A DNA stretch of 9,158 nt from Erysipelotrichaceae bacterium (GCA_900754715.1 CAAEDX010000056.1:1-9158); one strand, 5' to 3'; positions 1 through 6,620 are shown, counted from the stretch's first letter. The notes: generated by a model from the letters alone, not told the origin. Program-made: numbers and translations.

Positions 1-390
1 GCGACCTTCTCCCCGACGATCACCAGCTTCTGCTTCACGACTTTCTTCTCCATGGGCGGCGTGGAAGGCAGCTGGACCAGCCTGCTGATTGCCTTCCTCC
101 CGCGCATCGCGCTGGGCTATGGGGCCGGCGCGATCTATGAGCGGCTCAAAGGCAAAAATGGCCGTACGGCCGCAGCCCTGAGCGGACTGAGCGGCGCGCT
201 CATCAACACCATCGGCGTGCTGGGCGGCATCTGGATCTTCTTCAAAGAACCCTATGAAGCCGTGCTGGGCAATACGATCGTCGCGCTGCTGATGACGACG
301 GTCGGCATCAACTCCATTGCGGAAGCCGTCGTCGGTGTCATTGCCGCCATGGCCGTTCACTCAGTGCTGAAGCATCGCAATCTGCCATGA
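1..390 (+). CDS. ECF transporter S component, 3' part (substrate unknown)
   Basis: The frame is open from base 1 to a TGA at 388-390, giving the last 129 residues of a membrane protein whose start lies outside the window. The sequence is hydrophobic with several membrane segments. It carries a conserved-looking loop 'FLPRIALGYGAGAIYERLK' (about residues 34-52 of this fragment), then 'NTIGVLGGIWIFF' and 'VGINSIAEAVVGVIAA'. This pattern of Pro-Arg followed by a Gly-rich helix, then Asn-Thr and a C-terminal glycine-rich helix, fits the ECF_trnsprt family of vitamin-binding S components (pantothenate, folate and riboflavin type). S components are usually about 170-200 residues, so roughly 50-70 are missing. 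They bind the vitamin in the membrane and share an energising EcfA/EcfA'/EcfT module, which is not encoded here. The internal ATG at 52 is not the real start. The substrate cannot be told from this fragment. Confidence 0.75.
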   Translation, partial: ATFSPTITSFCFTTFFSMGGVEGSWTSLLIAFLPRIALGYGAGAIYERLKGKNGRTAAALSGLSGALINTIGVLGGIWIFFKEPYEAVLGNTIVALLMTTVGINSIAEAVVGVIAAMAVHSVLKHRNLP

Positions 391-398
391 TACAGCTG

Positions 399-437
399 AC
401 GCTGTCTTTTTCCCGGGAAAAATGACAGCGTTTTTTT
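399..437 (+). terminator. Rho-independent terminator of the ECF S component gene
   Basis: The arm ACGCTGTC (399-406) pairs perfectly with GACAGCGT (424-431). The stem continues through TTTTT/AAAAA (407-411 with 418-422, one bulged T at 423) around a CCCGGG centre. A run of T follows (431-437). It begins 9 bases after the stop codon, so it closes this gene before bioY. Confidence 0.88.
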
Positions 438-454
438 CTTTGCCGTCGCTTTGG

Positions 455-507
455 TGACTTGACACTTTTCAACGAAATAAGCTGACGAAGTCAATAAAGT
501 GTCGTCA
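455..507. repeat. Cluster of overlapping inverted repeats upstream of bioY
   Basis: Three short perfect inverted repeats are interleaved in 53 bases: TGACTT (455-460) with AAGTCA (488-493), GACACTTT (461-468) with AAAGTGTC (496-503), and TGACGA (483-488) with TCGTCA (502-507). The first two cross each other, and the third competes with the second. A perfect TTGACA hexamer (459-464) is embedded but has no good -10 at the right distance. The cluster lies about 60-110 bases upstream of the bioY promoter core. It could be an upstream operator or chance; no protein-coding ORF fits this gap. Confidence 0.4.
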
Positions 508-564
508 TGCGGATACCGAATACACTGTCCGGCCTGTTGAGCCGCCATTTCGATGGCCACCTTT

Positions 565-595
565 TTGCTTTGTTTCAAAGTACTTGTGTTATAAT
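565..595 (+). promoter_or_regulatory. bioY promoter, extended -10
   Basis: A perfect TATAAT (590-595) is preceded by TG at 587-588, which makes an extended -10. The -35 is weak, the best candidate being TTGCTT at 565-570 with a long 19-base spacer. Transcription would start near 602, leaving a leader of about 19 bases before bioY. I see no classical BirA operator (TTGTAAACC-type halves) around it. Confidence 0.7.
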
Positions 596-609
596 GCTCA
601 TGACTGATT

Positions 610-614
610 GGAGG
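610..614 (+). promoter_or_regulatory. Ribosome binding site that fixes the bioY start
   Basis: GGAGG lies 6 bases before the ATG at 621. The in-frame ATG at 615 touches the site directly. The one at 507 lies upstream of the promoter. Position 621 is therefore the best start. Confidence 0.8.
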
Positions 615-620
615 ATGATC

Positions 621-1166
621 ATGCATACTCATATACGCGAACTCGCTTACTGCGGCTGCTGCACTGCACTGCTCGCTGTTTGTTCCTGGATATCCATTCC
701 CTTTCCCATACCTTTCACCCTGCAGACATTTGCGGTATTCCTGCTCGGACGACTGTTAGGCGGTCGAAACGCCACCCTGTGCGTTTGCTGCTATCTGCTT
801 TGCGGCGCGATCGGCCTGCCGGTCTTTTCGGGGTTCCGCGGCGGTATCAGCGCCATGTTTGACCTGACCGGCGGATACCTGCTTGGGTTTCTGCTGAGCA
901 CGCTGCTGCTTTGGCTCACTGAGCGCTGGTGGAGCAAAAGCCGTCCTCGTTTCCTGCTTTGCGCCATTGCCGCGCTGCTCATCTGCTACATGTTCGGCAC
1001 GATGTGGTTCCTGTTTCTGAGCATGAATGCCAGCGATCCTTTAAGCATCACCGCCATCCTGGGCGTATGTGTCGTCCCATTCATCATTCCGGATGTGATC
1101 AAGATCCTGATGGCAGACATGCTGGGAAGACGATTGCGGCACCTGCTGCATCTGGATGCTGAATAA
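621..1166 (+). CDS. bioY: BioY, biotin ECF transporter S component
   Basis: 181-residue integral membrane protein of normal BioY length, expected to bind biotin and to work with the shared EcfA/A'/T energising module or alone. BioY signatures appear in order: 'PFTLQTFAVFLLGRLLGGR' (31-49), 'YLLCGAIGLPVFSG' (58-71), the 'DLTGGYLLGF' ligand-site loop (81-90), and the C-terminal 'PFIIPDVIKILMA' helix (153-165) with Asp158 and Lys161. About five or six hydrophobic segments cover most of the chain. The N-terminal third is unusually cysteine-rich (Cys11, 13, 14, 21, 54, 56, 57, 61). The start at 621 is set by GGAGG; a longer frame from 507 would begin upstream of the promoter. The gene has its own promoter and terminator, so it is probably transcribed alone although it follows another S component. 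It is convergent with the large gene to its right. Confidence 0.93.
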   Translation: MHTHIRELAYCGCCTALLAVCSWISIPFPIPFTLQTFAVFLLGRLLGGRNATLCVCCYLLCGAIGLPVFSGFRGGISAMFDLTGGYLLGFLLSTLLLWLTERWWSKSRPRFLLCAIAALLICYMFGTMWFLFLSMNASDPLSITAILGVCVVPFIIPDVIKILMADMLGRRLRHLLHLDAE

Positions 1167-1174
1167 CGAATCAA

Positions 1175-1208
1175 AGGCTTCACGGCAAAGACCGGAAGCC
1201 TGTTTTTT
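1175..1208 (+). terminator. Rho-independent terminator of bioY, shared with the convergent gene
   Basis: AGGCTTC (1175-1181) pairs with GAAGCCT (1195-1201). CGG (1183-1185) pairs with CCG (1192-1194) across one bulged A, around a CAAAGA loop, and six T follow (1203-1208). The T run overlaps the TAA stop of the minus-strand gene (1207-1209). In the minus direction the stem is followed only by TTTGATT, so it would terminate that gene less efficiently. Confidence 0.85.
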
Positions 1209-4200
1209 ATGAAGATCGGCGTTTTTTCCACATGAGGAGCAAGCCGATCGCGCTGCCGGACAGAAGCAGCATGATCAACGGCCATGCAGACACTGCCGCA
1301 GTATCGGCATCATCCGCCTTTTGTCCTTCATCGTCTGTCACCGCTGATGTGGCAACGCTGACCTGGATGCGGTCGGTGTATTCGCCATAAGACACGCTGA
1401 TCATCGCCGTGCCCGCGCGCAATGCCTTGAGCTCACCGGCCGCGCTGACCGATACGATCTGCGGATCAGAAGAGGTCCATCGTACCTGCGCATGCACATA
1501 CGTCTCGATCACATCGAGCTGCATGTTGTATCCGCTCGCCTGCGCATTCTTTTCGCCATTGCCGACGACCTGTACTTCATGGACGGTATTCTCCAGCAAC
1601 GGGCTCATGTAAATGGCCTGATGCCGCAGCTTGGCACTGTCATATGGATCCACAGTGGCCGCATATTCGCCGTCGATATAGACATCGAACTTACCGGCCA
1701 TCGGTTCCCGGTTACCGATGATCGCAAAGCTGTCCCCGCTGAACGCGAACGAATAGCCATGATTCGCCGCGTCCTCGCCATCCTGCGGCGCGCAGTAATG
1801 ATCATCGCCGCCATAGAACAGATCGTCATAACCGCTTTCTTCGATCCAGCTGCCAGAATACATGATCTGCGGATCCATATCATTGAGATATGTCACATCT
1901 CTGACATTCTGTTCCAGCTCGGCCGGCGTGTAGCGCAGATGCAGCTGACGCATTTCGCCCTGTTCCATCCGCAGGTCGCCTTCTTCGATCTGGATGCCCT
2001 CTTCGATCTCGCCATAGAGCGCTTCTTCTGACAGACGGAAGATCTCCGCACGGACGCGGTTCACTTCAGCCGGCATCGTATTCATACCGATCGAATCGAG
2101 CAAGTCTGCGACTTTTTCCTCCAGCTGCGGATACTGCTCACGCAGCACCTTCAGCTTTGCCATGTCCCGTACGCCTTCCATCAGCTTTTCAAAGCGGACC
2201 GAAGAATGTGCCTGCATCGCGGCAGCGTCTTTCTCATCCGGATAGATCAGGTAGATGTCGCCGGCTGCCAGGATGCGATGCGCGCTGCTGACCAGCGGAT
2301 CATCATTGAAGGCATCCAGCGCCCAGCGCAGGAAGCCGTCAGTGCCATACTTGGCCGCATGATAGATCGAATAAGCGCCTTCCCCTGGCTCATTGAGCAA
2401 CGCAGAGTTTTGCGCGCCGCACGTATACATGGTCGTCAGCAGTCCCAGCTCCTGACGGTGTTCTGCGATCTCCTTGACCTTGGAAGAGCCCAGCTGATAC
2501 GCCAGAGAAAGATCATCGATGCGATCGAAGATGCTTTCGGCATCATAGTCATAGACTGCCAGCGACATCTTCATCGATTCGCCTTTGCTGTTCGTCACCG
2601 ATTCCACCAGATCAAGCACCGGTTCGATCTCTGCGAGCGGACGCTCATCCATGGCCATATAGGTCATATCGAACCAGCCCTTTTCCTCCATGTGCGCCAC
2701 ATAATCTTCCATGAACGCGCGCCACAGCTCTTCCCAGCGCGCGCTGCCGGTCGCCGGCGCCTCACTGACGACCTGAGCGCTCGCTTCATCATAATACGTG
2801 ATGCGGTTGCCCCAGCATGACATCGAGAAGCTCTTGATCTGGCCATCGATGCCATACGCCAGGTTCAATGAGATCCAGTAATCCAGATCGGTATAATCAA
2901 ATGAGAACGTGCCATCACTGTGGCGGATCCACTTGACCATGGAAGGATATGGATCCGGAGTCTGCGAATTCCATGGGTCTTCCACCACGGTCACCGTGAT
3001 GGCATCACCGCCAGCTTTTCGATACAGCTCCAGCTGGCTTTCCAGCCCGTCCTGATACTGGGGATCCAGATGCACGGCATACAGATCCTCTACGCTGTCA
3101 CCGAAGTATTCAGCCGTGCTCTTGCCGGAATAATAGCGGTTTGAGCTGTAAGGGTACATCCACAGCTCCAGCTGCATCTCATCTTCCTGCGCGTCTGGCT
3201 GCACCAGATCGATGACATGCAGCGTATACGCAAATTCGGCAAGCACCGTATCATCGCAGCTGATGCGCAATGTGCCATGATACTCTCCCGGCTGGGCCTG
3301 CTCAGGCACATTGATCGCCACCCATACGCTGTAGAGCTTCTGCGCCTGCAGATCCATGACCCGCTCATCAGTGATGATGTCCGTGATCTGCCGTTCATTG
3401 GTGTATGCCAGCGATGAGCGCATGAAGGTCATCGCGATATTTTCACTGGTGATGACACTGCCGGAATCACTGATGAAGTCGCTGCTGCTCAGCGTGACAT
3501 CCTCATAGCTTTCCGCCTTCGTCAACAGGTCGATCCGGCTGGTGACCACATCGTTGCGCCATGCCGTGCCGCTCCAGCTGCGCATGCCGCCTGTCCCTTC
3601 CTCATAAGTCTGTTCCACATAAGTCAGGTACTCATCTTCATAAGCATGCAAGTTATTGTCCTTTATCATCGCCGCGAAGCGTTCTTTGCAAGGGCGGACC
3701 TCCACCTTGAATGATGCTTCGATATCCATGCCATCCAGACGCGCGGCGATCGTCGCTTCGCCGGCACGCAGCGCGCGGATCGCGCCGCTTTGCGGATCGG
3801 CCGACGCAACCTGCGGATCGCTGCTCGTCCAGATGATGTCCGGCAAGACGGTCGCATAAGATGGCAGGATCTTTGCGGACGGCTGATATGTCATGCCTTC
3901 CTCCAGCATGATCTCGCTGTCCTCCAGCTGGATCGCGGTCGGATAGAATTCGCGCTCTGTGTGATAGAATTTCGCGTAATCGACAGCTGCCTCAAACGTG
4001 CCTGTGCTGGATGGATTGCTTTGCCCATTCAGCCTGACCGTGATGACATGCTCGCCTTCTTCCATCTCCGCACTGGCAAACAGAAGCTGCTGCTCAGCGC
4101 GTGAAGGCAAGTAATGATCGATCGTCCCGACCGGTTCGCCATCGATCAGCACATCAGCCATAGCGCCGGCAGGCACCTTATGTCCATACAGCTCGACTTT

Positions 4201-5160
4201 CGAGCCATAGAAACGGAAGCTGTATGCCGGCAAGACATCCCCAAACTGCGCGCTGGTGATCCAATGCTCATCGCCGCCCACGAAGCGATCCGGAAATCCG
4301 CCTTCATGCACCCAGGGTCCTTCGAAGCTGAACTGGAACATCTCTGTGCCCACTTCATCGTCGTTGACGATGGTCTCTTCAAGGTCGGCGGCGGCAGGAA
4401 CCACACTGAGCGAACAGAAAAGCTCAGCATCGATCTGCGGAAGCGTTGCGCTGATCATGCAATCGCCTTCTGCCAGTCCGCTGACCATTCCGTTTGCATC
4501 GACCGCGGCGATCTGCGGATCGCTGCTCTCCCAGCGGACCTGCGCAGCAGCATTGGCCGGGAACAGCTGCAGCTGAACTTGCTGCTGTTCCCCTGCTTCC
4601 ACGCTCATGCTCTGCTGACGCAGCTGTGCGTATTGCAGCGCACCATCCTGCGGCGCGCTTGCCCGCGCATAGTCAAACTGCATATTATAGCCGCTCGACG
4701 CTTCATTTTTCGTCTGTGTCGGCTCATAGCGCAGCACATGCTTGTCTGCCGCAAGGCTCACATGCTCCGCGCTGTCAAACAGGCAGACGCCCATCTGTTT
4801 TTGTGGCGCGTAGGCATCCACCTCGGCTATTTCCTGACCATCGATGAGGATGCGCTGGATGCCGCCCATCGGCTCCAGATTGCCATACAGCTTGATCGCC
4901 GTGCCATAAAAGACGATCTCCAGTGCGCCGTCAAAACGATCTGTCTCAAACGCGATCCAATGATCATCGCCGCCATAGAACAGATCCGGATAATTCTGAT
5001 CCGTATTCCACTCGCCGATATAAGTCACTTGATCGATGCCCATACCGATATCAAAATCGTTGATGAACGTATCCGTTTCAGCCTGTATCGGCTGCGGTGA
5101 GACCGGCAGCAGCAATGCTGCCATCAGAAATGATAAAATGCACTTCCATAGTTTTTTCAT
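1207..5160 (-). CDS. Secreted multidomain GH123-like (DUF4091) glycosidase with Big_2 domains and membrane anchor
   Basis: 1317 residues. Residues 1-27 are a signal peptide (KK, hydrophobic core, cleavage likely after IQA). Modules in order: beta-sandwich module A (about 30-167, FYGGDDHW at 61-68), Big_2 Ig-like domain (172-255), module B (262-402, FVGGDEHW at 293-300), Big_2 (406-488), catalytic region (about 505-1050), module C (1085-1222, FYGGDDHY at 1115-1122), a half Big_2 (1223-1270), and a membrane helix (1290-1311) ending WKKRRSS. The catalytic region has GH123/DUF4091 landmarks: 'VWVAINVPEQAQPGEYHGTL' (612-631), 'LELWMYPY' (664-671), 'YMAMDERP' (834-841) and 'GFLRWALDAFNDDPL' (942-956). 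GH123 enzymes are beta-N-acetylgalactosaminidases that use an adjacent Asp-Glu pair with substrate assistance; Asp838-Glu839 fits. The substrate is inferred as host or microbial glycans ending in GalNAc. The start has AAGGAGG (5166-5172) 5 bases upstream. The enzyme probably stays on the outer face of the membrane. Activity and exact specificity are not proven. Confidence 0.85.
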   Translation of the reverse strand: MKKLWKCILSFLMAALLLPVSPQPIQAETDTFINDFDIGMGIDQVTYIGEWNTDQNYPDLFYGGDDHWIAFETDRFDGALEIVFYGTAIKLYGNLEPMGGIQRILIDGQEIAEVDAYAPQKQMGVCLFDSAEHVSLAADKHVLRYEPTQTKNEASSGYNMQFDYARASAPQDGALQYAQLRQQSMSVEAGEQQQVQLQLFPANAAAQVRWESSDPQIAAVDANGMVSGLAEGDCMISATLPQIDAELFCSLSVVPAAADLEETIVNDDEVGTEMFQFSFEGPWVHEGGFPDRFVGGDEHWITSAQFGDVLPAYSFRFYGSKVELYGHKVPAGAMADVLIDGEPVGTIDHYLPSRAEQQLLFASAEMEEGEHVITVRLNGQSNPSSTGTFEAAVDYAKFYHTEREFYPTAIQLEDSEIMLEEGMTYQPSAKILPSYATVLPDIIWTSSDPQVASADPQSGAIRALRAGEATIAARLDGMDIEASFKVEVRPCKERFAAMIKDNNLHAYEDEYLTYVEQTYEEGTGGMRSWSGTAWRNDVVTSRIDLLTKAESYEDVTLSSSDFISDSGSVITSENIAMTFMRSSLAYTNERQITDIITDERVMDLQAQKLYSVWVAINVPEQAQPGEYHGTLRISCDDTVLAEFAYTLHVIDLVQPDAQEDEMQLELWMYPYSSNRYYSGKSTAEYFGDSVEDLYAVHLDPQYQDGLESQLELYRKAGGDAITVTVVEDPWNSQTPDPYPSMVKWIRHSDGTFSFDYTDLDYWISLNLAYGIDGQIKSFSMSCWGNRITYYDEASAQVVSEAPATGSARWEELWRAFMEDYVAHMEEKGWFDMTYMAMDERPLAEIEPVLDLVESVTNSKGESMKMSLAVYDYDAESIFDRIDDLSLAYQLGSSKVKEIAEHRQELGLLTTMYTCGAQNSALLNEPGEGAYSIYHAAKYGTDGFLRWALDAFNDDPLVSSAHRILAAGDIYLIYPDEKDAAAMQAHSSVRFEKLMEGVRDMAKLKVLREQYPQLEEKVADLLDSIGMNTMPAEVNRVRAEIFRLSEEALYGEIEEGIQIEEGDLRMEQGEMRQLHLRYTPAELEQNVRDVTYLNDMDPQIMYSGSWIEESGYDDLFYGGDDHYCAPQDGEDAANHGYSFAFSGDSFAIIGNREPMAGKFDVYIDGEYAATVDPYDSAKLRHQAIYMSPLLENTVHEVQVVGNGEKNAQASGYNMQLDVIETYVHAQVRWTSSDPQIVSVSAAGELKALRAGTAMISVSYGEYTDRIQVSVATSAVTDDEGQKADDADTAAVSAWPLIMLLLSGSAIGLLLMWKKRRSS
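1797..1824. repeat. 28-bp direct repeat, copy 1 (module C)
   Basis: Exact 28-base match to 4959-4986, ending in ATAGAACAGATC on the plus strand. On the minus strand it encodes the DLFYGGDDH core of module C in the large glycosidase. Confidence 0.9.
4959..4986. repeat. 28-bp direct repeat, copy 2 (module A)
   Basis: Exact match to 1797-1824. It encodes the DLFYGGDDH core of module A. The equivalent stretch of module B (near 4261-4287) is clearly diverged in DNA and protein, so modules A and C are the closer pair here. Confidence 0.9.
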
Positions 5161-5237
5161 GCTTTCCTCCTTTTCCCTTATGTCCGGCCCTGTGCACCTT
5201 TCTCCTCCTTTCTTATGCAGCTGGCCCTTCTTCTCTT

Positions 5238-5267
5238 ATTATAAACAGCAGAAAAGCACGATGTAAA
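5238..5267 (-). promoter_or_regulatory. Promoter of the large glycosidase gene
   Basis: On the minus strand, TTTACA (5267-5262, five of six matches to TTGACA) is followed 18 bases later by a perfect TATAAT (5243-5238). Transcription would start near 5231, giving a leader of about 70 bases. The leader contains two AAGGAGG sites: 5204-5210, and 5166-5172 just before the gene. The terminator of the upstream gene (5349-5383) isolates this promoter. Confidence 0.8.
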
Positions 5268-5276
5268 CGCTTACTT
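5261..5276. promoter_or_regulatory. CcpA catabolite-response element (cre)
   Basis: ATGTAAACGCTTACTT matches the cre consensus WTGNNARCGNWWWCAW at every defined position but one (T where A is expected at position 15). It overlaps the whole -35 hexamer of the glycosidase promoter. In Bacillota, CcpA bound at such a position blocks RNA polymerase, so repression by preferred sugars is inferred. Confidence 0.78.
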
Positions 5277-5312
5277 TACGTTCCGCCCGATTTGTCAGTT
5301 TTCCGCAAAGCC

Positions 5313-5339
5313 AAGATATGCGCCAGGCACACATATCTT
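5313..5339. repeat. 27-bp inverted repeat upstream of the glycosidase promoter
   Basis: AAGATATG (5313-5320) and CATATCTT (5332-5339) are perfect 8-base arms around an 11-base centre. It lies about 46 bases upstream of the -35. It has only a short T run on the plus side and none on the minus side, so it is a poor terminator. A dimeric-regulator operator for the glycosidase gene is possible. Confidence 0.45.
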
Positions 5340-5348
5340 TTCGGCCGC

Positions 5349-5383
5349 AAAAAAAACCGCGCGGCCTGATTGCTCCGCACGGT
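5349..5383 (-). terminator. Rho-independent terminator of the DUF349 gene
   Basis: On the minus strand, ACCGTGCGG (5383-5375) pairs with CCGCGCGGT (5364-5356), nine pairs with one G-U, around a 10-base loop. Eight consecutive T follow (complement of 5349-5356). The stem starts 12 bases after the stop codon. Confidence 0.92.
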
Positions 5384-5395
5384 CTCCTCATCTCT

Positions 5396-6556
5396 TTAGT
5401 TTTCTTCCGCAAGCGAGTTGTCGATATCGGCAAGCTCAGCTTCCAGCTGCGCGATGAACGCTTCCTTGTCCTCGATCTGCTCCTGCATCTCATCGATGGC
5501 GCGCTGTCCCAGCAGTCCGACCATCTCATCCTGCATGCGGCGGATCTGCCGCTTCTGGTTCTGAATGAGTTCCTGCTTGCGGGCACGCACATCGCTCATG
5601 CGCTGACGCCACTGCTGGTGACGCTCTTCATTCCATTCTTTCAGGCCATTGAAGTAATCATCCATGGCGGCACGGAATTCTTTCCAGATCTGGTCTTCCT
5701 TCTCTCTGCCGCATGAACCGGCCTGCTTCCAGTCTACGCCGAACTGCTTCATCTTCGCCGTATTCTCTCTGGTGTATTCCTTTGCGTCCGCAATGGCTCT
5801 TGCCTGAGCGGTCAGCTCTTTCTTTACCGCATAATGCTTTGCCTGTTCCTCATGCAGCTCGTCATAATGACGGTTGCGTGCCTCATAAAACTTCTGACGG
5901 CTCGCATTGAATTGGCTCCACAGCTGATCCTCATGCTCACGGCCGGCGCTGCCTGCCGCTTTCCACTGATCCATCAGTGAACGGAAGCGCTCGCTCGTCT
6001 TCTGCCATTCCTGAGAATCTTCCAGGGCAGCAGCCTGCTGGATCAGATCCTGCTTGACCTTGCGCGCGTTGTCAAACTTCTCGCGCAGGTTCTTCCAGTG
6101 ATCGCGGCGGCGGTCAAAGAATGTCTGACGGGCATTTCGGAACTCTTCCCACAGCGCATCATCCGTTTCCTTGCCGGCTGTTCCCGCTGCCTTCCACTGC
6201 AGCATGAGATCGTTCATCTCTTCGGTCGTCTTGTTCCATTCTTCAGAAGCCGAAAGCTCCTTGGCCCGCTTGATCAGCTCCTGCTTCAGATTCTGCGCAT
6301 TCTGATAGAGCTCGCGACGCTTTGCGTAGAACTTATCGATGATACTGTCAAATTCCTGGGCCAACGTTTCCTCGTAAGCGGAATCCCAGAACTGAATGCG
6401 TCTCCAGCGTCTGCGCAGATCGCTCACCTGATGCATCACTTCATTCCAGTCTGATGATACCGGAATGCTCTTGGCCTCTTCGATCAGCGCCTCACGGCGG
6501 TGGATATCTTCATCAAAATCACTGACTTCAAACATTTCGTCGTTATCATTATACAT
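5396..6556 (-). CDS. DUF349 repeat protein
   Basis: 386-residue soluble, highly charged, mainly alpha-helical protein with four tandem DUF349-type repeats of about 70-78 residues. The marker is 'WKxAGxxGxExxDxxWxxF', at Trp121 (WKAAGTAGKE), Trp198 (WKAAGSAGRE) and Trp276 (WKQAGSCGRE). The first repeat, around Trp51 (WRRIQFWDSA), has lost the Ala-Gly core. The N-terminus (1-20) is acidic and the C-terminus (about 322-386) is a likely coiled coil. No catalytic motif or signal peptide is visible. The molecular role of DUF349 proteins is not settled; I assign none. The start at 6556 is chosen because GGAGG lies 8 bases upstream. The frame runs open to an ATG at 6655, but that extension crosses the AT-rich regulatory gap and has no good ribosome site. 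The gene is probably transcribed alone, ending at the strong terminator 5349-5383. Confidence 0.88.
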   Translation of the reverse strand: MYNDNDEMFEVSDFDEDIHRREALIEEAKSIPVSSDWNEVMHQVSDLRRRWRRIQFWDSAYEETLAQEFDSIIDKFYAKRRELYQNAQNLKQELIKRAKELSASEEWNKTTEEMNDLMLQWKAAGTAGKETDDALWEEFRNARQTFFDRRRDHWKNLREKFDNARKVKQDLIQQAAALEDSQEWQKTSERFRSLMDQWKAAGSAGREHEDQLWSQFNASRQKFYEARNRHYDELHEEQAKHYAVKKELTAQARAIADAKEYTRENTAKMKQFGVDWKQAGSCGREKEDQIWKEFRAAMDDYFNGLKEWNEERHQQWRQRMSDVRARKQELIQNQKRQIRRMQDEMVGLLGQRAIDEMQEQIEDKEAFIAQLEAELADIDNSLAEEN

Positions 6557-6564
6557 ATCGTATT

Positions 6565-6569
6565 CCTCC
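6565..6569 (-). promoter_or_regulatory. Ribosome binding site that fixes the DUF349 start
   Basis: GGAGG on the minus strand lies 8 bases before ATG 6556-6554. The alternative in-frame ATG at 6571 overlaps the upstream edge of this site and has only a weak GGGA before it. Confidence 0.75.
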
Positions 6570-6620
6570 ATTCCCGGTTTCCGGATGATTTCCTTTGAAC
6601 GAATAAGTCCCCAGCAATAT

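Noticed and set aside
459..495. Promoter built on the perfect TTGACA at 459-464
   Set aside because: No acceptable -10 lies 16-18 bases downstream; the hexamer falls within the repeat cluster.
507..620. N-terminal extension of bioY to ATG 507
   Set aside because: It would start upstream of the extended -10 (587-595), lacks a ribosome site, and adds residues not seen in BioY proteins.
440..620. Riboswitch or tRNA in the gap before bioY
   Set aside because: No cloverleaf or known riboswitch core is recognisable, and the promoter found leaves only about 19 bases of leader.
1492..2820. Plus-strand ORFs at 1492-2031 and 2206-2820
   Set aside because: Shadows of the glycosidase frame, with no coding signals of their own.
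4114..5100. 328-codon plus-strand ORF antisense to the glycosidase gene
   Set aside because: It is rich in Arg, His, Ile and Ala with no family motif, and mirrors the G/C-ending codons of the minus-strand gene, which has clear domains.
1207..5160. Mobile element or horizontal island around the glycosidase gene
   Set aside because: No transposase, integrase, terminal repeats or tRNA is visible, and codon use looks like that of the neighbours.
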